A stretch of DNA of 52,460 nucleotides, from NCBI GenBank assembly GCA_964580315.1, contig CAZOKH010000011.1:1-52460 (forward strand), read 5' to 3'. Both the position numbers and the translations under genes were made by a program. The stretch is from CAZOKH01 sp964580315 (lineage in GTDB: Bacteria > Chloroflexota > Anaerolineae > Anaerolineales > Anaerolineaceae). How positions within the stretch are numbered: position 1 is the first letter of the stretch; each line of letters starts with the position of its first letter. Below are positions 49,398 through 52,460 of the stretch, piece by piece. The notes beneath the pieces are model-generated. The model was given only the letters and a program-made list of their open reading frames with translations, had not been told where the DNA came from and did not search any database.

Positions 49398-50762
49398 TTA
49401 TTCAACGGTCGGGGTTTCTTCCAAAGCGGCATCATCAGTGTCAGCCGCTTCTTCATCCACAACCGGTGTGTTTTCCATTTCTTCCACATCGCCTTCCAGG
49501 TCTTCAGCACCTTCCACGGTGGGAGTGGTCAACTGCAAACCCGAAGGTGTTTTCATCACAGTCTTGCAAAGGTTGATGATTTCTTCAGCATTATACATGG
49601 AGATTTCATCATTCGGCACACCCAGTTGCACCGCCTGCGAAATTTGCAGCGCCTCACCGCAATCAGCGGTGCGCGCCAGTGCAAGACCATACGAATAGAA
49701 GTATTCCGCCACCCTGCCGTAATCCAACGGTAACCCCTCCACCACGGCGCCCTCTTCGGTCGTTCCGCCGCGCACCGCCAGCTTCAATGAATTCACCGCT
49801 TCCGGGTACTGCCGGTTGCGGTAATACATGCTGCCCAGGTTGCCATGCATATACGCATCTTCCGGCGTATCTTTGACCGCCTGTTGAGCATACTGGATGG
49901 CTTTGGCATATTCACCCACCGTGGCATAGGTTCGTGAAATCAAAGTGTCGGGCATCGGATCAGCCGGGTTGAGGGCGTTGGCGCGGTTGAATTCTTCGAT
50001 GGCTTTTTCATACAGTTCCAAAGCGCGGTAGTTGCGTCCCAGCGCAAGGTGCAAATCGGCGATATTGGTGTTCTGGGCTACGGCGGCTTCAAATTCCTGG
50101 GCGGCTTCTTCATAATTCGCGGTAATCTCCAGAACCGTGCCGCGCGCCCGGTGCGTTTCCATCAAGTTCGGATTTAACTCGATGGCTTTTCGCGAGGCTT
50201 GCACCGCCTTGTCGAGAGACCCCAGGTCGCCCTGACCGTCTTGCACCTGCAGCGCAGTAATCTCAGCCAGGCAGGCGTAAGCGGTGGCATTGTTGGGTTC
50301 CAGCTCAATCGCCCGGTTTAGCGACCCAATTCCTTCCAGGTATTCACCATTAAGGCCGCGCGCCCAGCCCAGCATGGCGTGTGCCATGGAATTGTTTGAA
50401 TTTAGCAACAGCGAGTTTTCGGCACTGATGATGGCACCCTCATAATCACCGGAGTAGATTTGCAAACGCGACAGGGTGACAAAATTGGATGAATTTTTCG
50501 GATCGGCCTGGATGGCCTGCTGGTAAGCCTGAATAGCCGGGGAAATTTTCCCCTGTGACATCAAGCTCTCGGCATCGGCAATATACGATTCGGGCGAACG
50601 GGTTGCAGTGGGGGTGGGCACAAACAACGGCGGCGTAACCGGCACAATCACCTGGTTGACGTAAACCGCCGCTCCCACCATCACAAACAAAAAGATCACC
50701 CGCCACGGATTTGAACGATGGCGGCGAGATTGCATGTTGAATTTGCTGCCCTTTAAATACAT
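49398..50762 (-). CDS. TPR-repeat membrane protein 1
   Basis: A 454-residue paralogue of the next gene, with an N-terminal membrane helix (VIFLFVMVGAAVYVNQVIV), a Thr/Pro linker (PTPTATRSPESY) and about eight TPR units (AIQAYQQAIQADPKNSSNFV, AIEEFNRANALNPADPM, AIQYAQQAVKDTPEDAYMHG). The C-terminus is acidic and Thr-rich. The annotated start may be ATG 50735. The pair look like a tandem duplication; both are probably exported scaffolds. Confidence 0.82.
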   Translation of the reverse strand: MYLKGSKFNMQSRRHRSNPWRVIFLFVMVGAAVYVNQVIVPVTPPLFVPTPTATRSPESYIADAESLMSQGKISPAIQAYQQAIQADPKNSSNFVTLSRLQIYSGDYEGAIISAENSLLLNSNNSMAHAMLGWARGLNGEYLEGIGSLNRAIELEPNNATAYACLAEITALQVQDGQGDLGSLDKAVQASRKAIELNPNLMETHRARGTVLEITANYEEAAQEFEAAVAQNTNIADLHLALGRNYRALELYEKAIEEFNRANALNPADPMPDTLISRTYATVGEYAKAIQYAQQAVKDTPEDAYMHGNLGSMYYRNRQYPEAVNSLKLAVRGGTTEEGAVVEGLPLDYGRVAEYFYSYGLALARTADCGEALQISQAVQLGVPNDEISMYNAEEIINLCKTVMKTPSGLQLTTPTVEGAEDLEGDVEEMENTPVVDEEAADTDDAALEETPTVE

Positions 50763-50858
50763 AATTTCATCTTACCATTCACTTAAATCTCCCGTCAAGA
50801 TTTGCTGGAGGGCGGGCGAAAACTCTTATATAAAGTTAATCAACCTCAACAGCAGCGC

Positions 50859-50887
50859 TTTACACAGAGCTTTCTTCATAATAGAAT
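50859..50887 (+). promoter_or_regulatory. Promoter of trmD (leaderless arrangement)
   Basis: TTTACA (50859-50864) and TAGAAT (50882-50887) have a 17-base spacer. The trmD ATG begins seven bases after the -10, about where transcription would start, so the mRNA would lack a leader and ribosome-binding site. Confidence 0.65.
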
Positions 50888-50893
50888 GTTTTT

Positions 50894-51652
50894 ATGAACT
50901 TTGATGTCTTTACCATCTTCCCTGAAATGTTTACCCCCTATCTTGAATTCAGCATATTGCAGCGGGCGGCGCAGGCGGGTTTAATCCATGTTGAACTGCA
51001 CGACATTCGCAACTGGGCTGCTGATAAGCACCATACCACCGATGACACACCCTACGGCGGTGGAGGCGGCATGGTGATGAAACCCGAACCCATTTTTGCC
51101 GCTGTTGAAAGCGTTTTGGGAGCCCCTCCCTGCTGCCCGGTCATCCTGCTCACCCCGCAGGGACGCACATTCAACCAGTCAGTGGCGCGCGAGCTGTCTG
51201 CTCACCCACACCTGGCTTTTCTATGCGGACGCTATGAAGGCGTCGATGAGCGGGTGCGCCAGCACCTGGTGACCGATGAAATTTCGCTGGGCGATTTTGT
51301 GGTAACCGGTGGCGAACTGCCCACGTTGATCATCCTGGATGCCATCAGCCGCCTCATCCCGGGTGTGCTGGGAGACCCCGACGGCGCCGAAGACGATTCG
51401 CACGCCAGCGGGCTGCTGGAATACCCGCATTACACCCGCCCGGTGGCTTTTCGCGACTGGCAGGTTCCCGATGTGCTGCTTTCGGGCAACCATGCCGAAA
51501 TTGCCCGTTGGCGCCGCCAGCAATCGCTGCGCCGCACAGCCATGCGCCGTCCTGACATGCTGACCAATTTCCCGCTCACCAAAGCTGACCTTGCCTTTCT
51601 CAATCAGCTTCAAAAAGAAACCGATGACCCAAACAACGAAAGTGATGAATGA
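50894..51652 (+). CDS. trmD: tRNA (guanine-37-N1)-methyltransferase TrmD
   Basis: A 252-residue SPOUT methyltransferase. MNFDVFTIFPEMFTPYL is the family start, the SAM-binding trefoil knot has LCGRYEGVDERV and EISLGDFVVTGGELP, and LLEYPHYTRP is near the C-domain. It methylates N1 of G37 in tRNAs reading CNN codons and so prevents frameshifting. The usual rpsP-rimM-trmD-rplS context is absent. Its stop overlaps the start region of the SDR gene. Confidence 0.97.
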   Translation: MNFDVFTIFPEMFTPYLEFSILQRAAQAGLIHVELHDIRNWAADKHHTTDDTPYGGGGGMVMKPEPIFAAVESVLGAPPCCPVILLTPQGRTFNQSVARELSAHPHLAFLCGRYEGVDERVRQHLVTDEISLGDFVVTGGELPTLIILDAISRLIPGVLGDPDGAEDDSHASGLLEYPHYTRPVAFRDWQVPDVLLSGNHAEIARWRRQQSLRRTAMRRPDMLTNFPLTKADLAFLNQLQKETDDPNNESDE

Positions 51653-52440
51653 TGGATCATATTCCTCCCGTACAATCTTTGTTCAACCTGCAAGGAAAAG
51701 TGGCAGTAATTACCGGCAGCGGCAGCGGCATGGGCGGGCGCATTGCGCAACGCTTTGCCGAAGCCGGAGCCGATGTAGTTCTTCACTACCATCAAAGCGC
51801 TGAAGGCGCACAAAAAACAGCCGATGCCATTGGCAAAACAGGCCGACAGGCACTGGTGCTGCAGGCCGATCTATCGCAAGCCGGGCAGGCCGAACAATTC
51901 ATTCAACAAATCTTTCAACGGTTTGGCCGGCTCGATGTGCTGGTCAACAATGCCGGCATCTACCCGGTGACGCCGCTGGTTGATTTGCAGCCTGATGAAT
52001 GGCAGCGCGTGATCGACGCCAACCTGACCAGCGCCTATCTCTGCACGCGCCTGGCTGCCCGCGAATTGATTGCACGCGCCCAGACCGGTGCCATAATCAA
52101 CATTGCTTCCATCGAAGCCACCAACCCCGCGCCTGGACATGCCCATTACTGCGCCGCCAAAGCCGGCCTGGTCATGTTCACCCGCAGCGTTGCACCGGAA
52201 CTGGGCAAACACGGCATCCGCATCAACTGCATCTCACCGGGCCTAATCAACAAACCTGGGCTGGCGCAATCATGGCCCGACGGGGTGAACCGCTGGCTGA
52301 AAGCCGCCCCCTTGCAGCGCCTGGGCGAACCGGAAGACGTGGCTGACGCCTGTCTGTTCTTTGCATCACCCGCTTCGCGCTGGGTCACCGGCGCCGAACT
52401 GGTGGTGGATGGCGGCATTTTATCCTGCCAGGTTTATTAA
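51649..52440 (+). CDS. SDR-family oxidoreductase (FabG-like)
   Basis: A 263-residue classical short-chain dehydrogenase. TGSGSGMG (22-29) binds the nucleotide, NNAG (100-103) is structural, and Ser154, Tyr167 and Lys171 (HYCAAK) form the catalytic set. The end VTGAELVVDGGIL is typical of FabG-like proteins. The ATG at 51652 or the one at 51649 overlaps the trmD stop, so it is coupled to trmD. The substrate is unknown; FabG, sugar or polyol activity are all possible, and no fatty-acid genes are adjacent. Confidence 0.9.
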   Translation: MMDHIPPVQSLFNLQGKVAVITGSGSGMGGRIAQRFAEAGADVVLHYHQSAEGAQKTADAIGKTGRQALVLQADLSQAGQAEQFIQQIFQRFGRLDVLVNNAGIYPVTPLVDLQPDEWQRVIDANLTSAYLCTRLAARELIARAQTGAIINIASIEATNPAPGHAHYCAAKAGLVMFTRSVAPELGKHGIRINCISPGLINKPGLAQSWPDGVNRWLKAAPLQRLGEPEDVADACLFFASPASRWVTGAELVVDGGILSCQVY

Positions 52441-52460
52441 TTTCACTGAAAGGGATCAAA

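Overview
The window looks like a chromosomal segment from a bacterium of the Chloroflexota, most likely Anaerolineae. This is inferred from the gene mix: an F420-type luciferase-like oxidoreductase, a Roadblock + V4R pair, a Ser/Thr kinase with a PD40 propeller, CdaA-YbbR beside Der, a CoaE-GNAT fusion, frequent GTG/TTG starts, and Thr/Pro-rich lipoproteins. No 16S gene is present, so the assignment is provisional. Most of the window is housekeeping DNA with short intergenic gaps. No CRISPR array, transposase or prophage gene was seen.

Layout. 1-3783: end of an SsuC/TauC-type permease, its ATPase, an ATP-grasp enzyme and a polysaccharide-deacetylase-like protein, with a foldable 126-nt element before the last gene. 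3789-11265: S41 protease lipoprotein, PilZ-like protein, small membrane proteins, a D-serine dehydratase/D-threonine aldolase-like enzyme and a site-2 protease. 11293-11388: selenocysteine tRNA with its own promoter. 11608-14931: MacA/MacB-type efflux operon. 14933-20720: Cys-cluster protein, SerA-like dehydrogenase, M32 carboxypeptidase, LLM oxidoreductase, a lipoprotein and a fused relic of a two-component system. 20756-29121: L,D-transpeptidase, Roadblock/V4R pair, Dpm1-like transferase, then on the minus strand tatC-tatA-tatB, tRNA-Phe, a YabE-like 3D/G5 protein and ksgA, and on the plus strand coaE. 29171-33372: cdaA, ybbR/cdaR, der, lepB.

The most interesting region is 33524-40771, a bacterial microcompartment (BMC) locus. 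It has two deoxyribose-phosphate aldolases, an RpiB-family protein, an acylating aldehyde dehydrogenase, one hexameric shell protein, one tandem-domain trimeric shell protein, three pentameric vertex proteins, an EutJ-like ATPase and a small unassigned protein. This fits the sugar-phosphate-utilising (SPU) class. The inferred chemistry is cleavage of 2-deoxyribose-5-phosphate to glyceraldehyde-3-phosphate plus acetaldehyde, and oxidation of acetaldehyde to acetyl-CoA inside a shell. Three enzymes carry helix-plus-linker tails that look like encapsulation peptides. The RpiB homologue has Asp where the family has its catalytic Cys, and the first aldolase has a rewritten N-terminal active-site motif, so at least one of them may do something other than the textbook reaction. 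No phosphotransacylase, alcohol dehydrogenase or regulator gene lies in the cluster.

40790-52440: an ABC-F ATPase behind a leader peptide and terminator (probable attenuator), a YgiT-type zinc-finger protein, a Ser/Thr kinase with a propeller sensor, groES-groEL under a perfect CIRCE operator, two tandem TPR membrane proteins, trmD (apparently leaderless) and an SDR dehydrogenase. Hairpin-rich intergenic repeats occur at 9749, 18164, 33409 and 45681; the second and fourth belong to one family.
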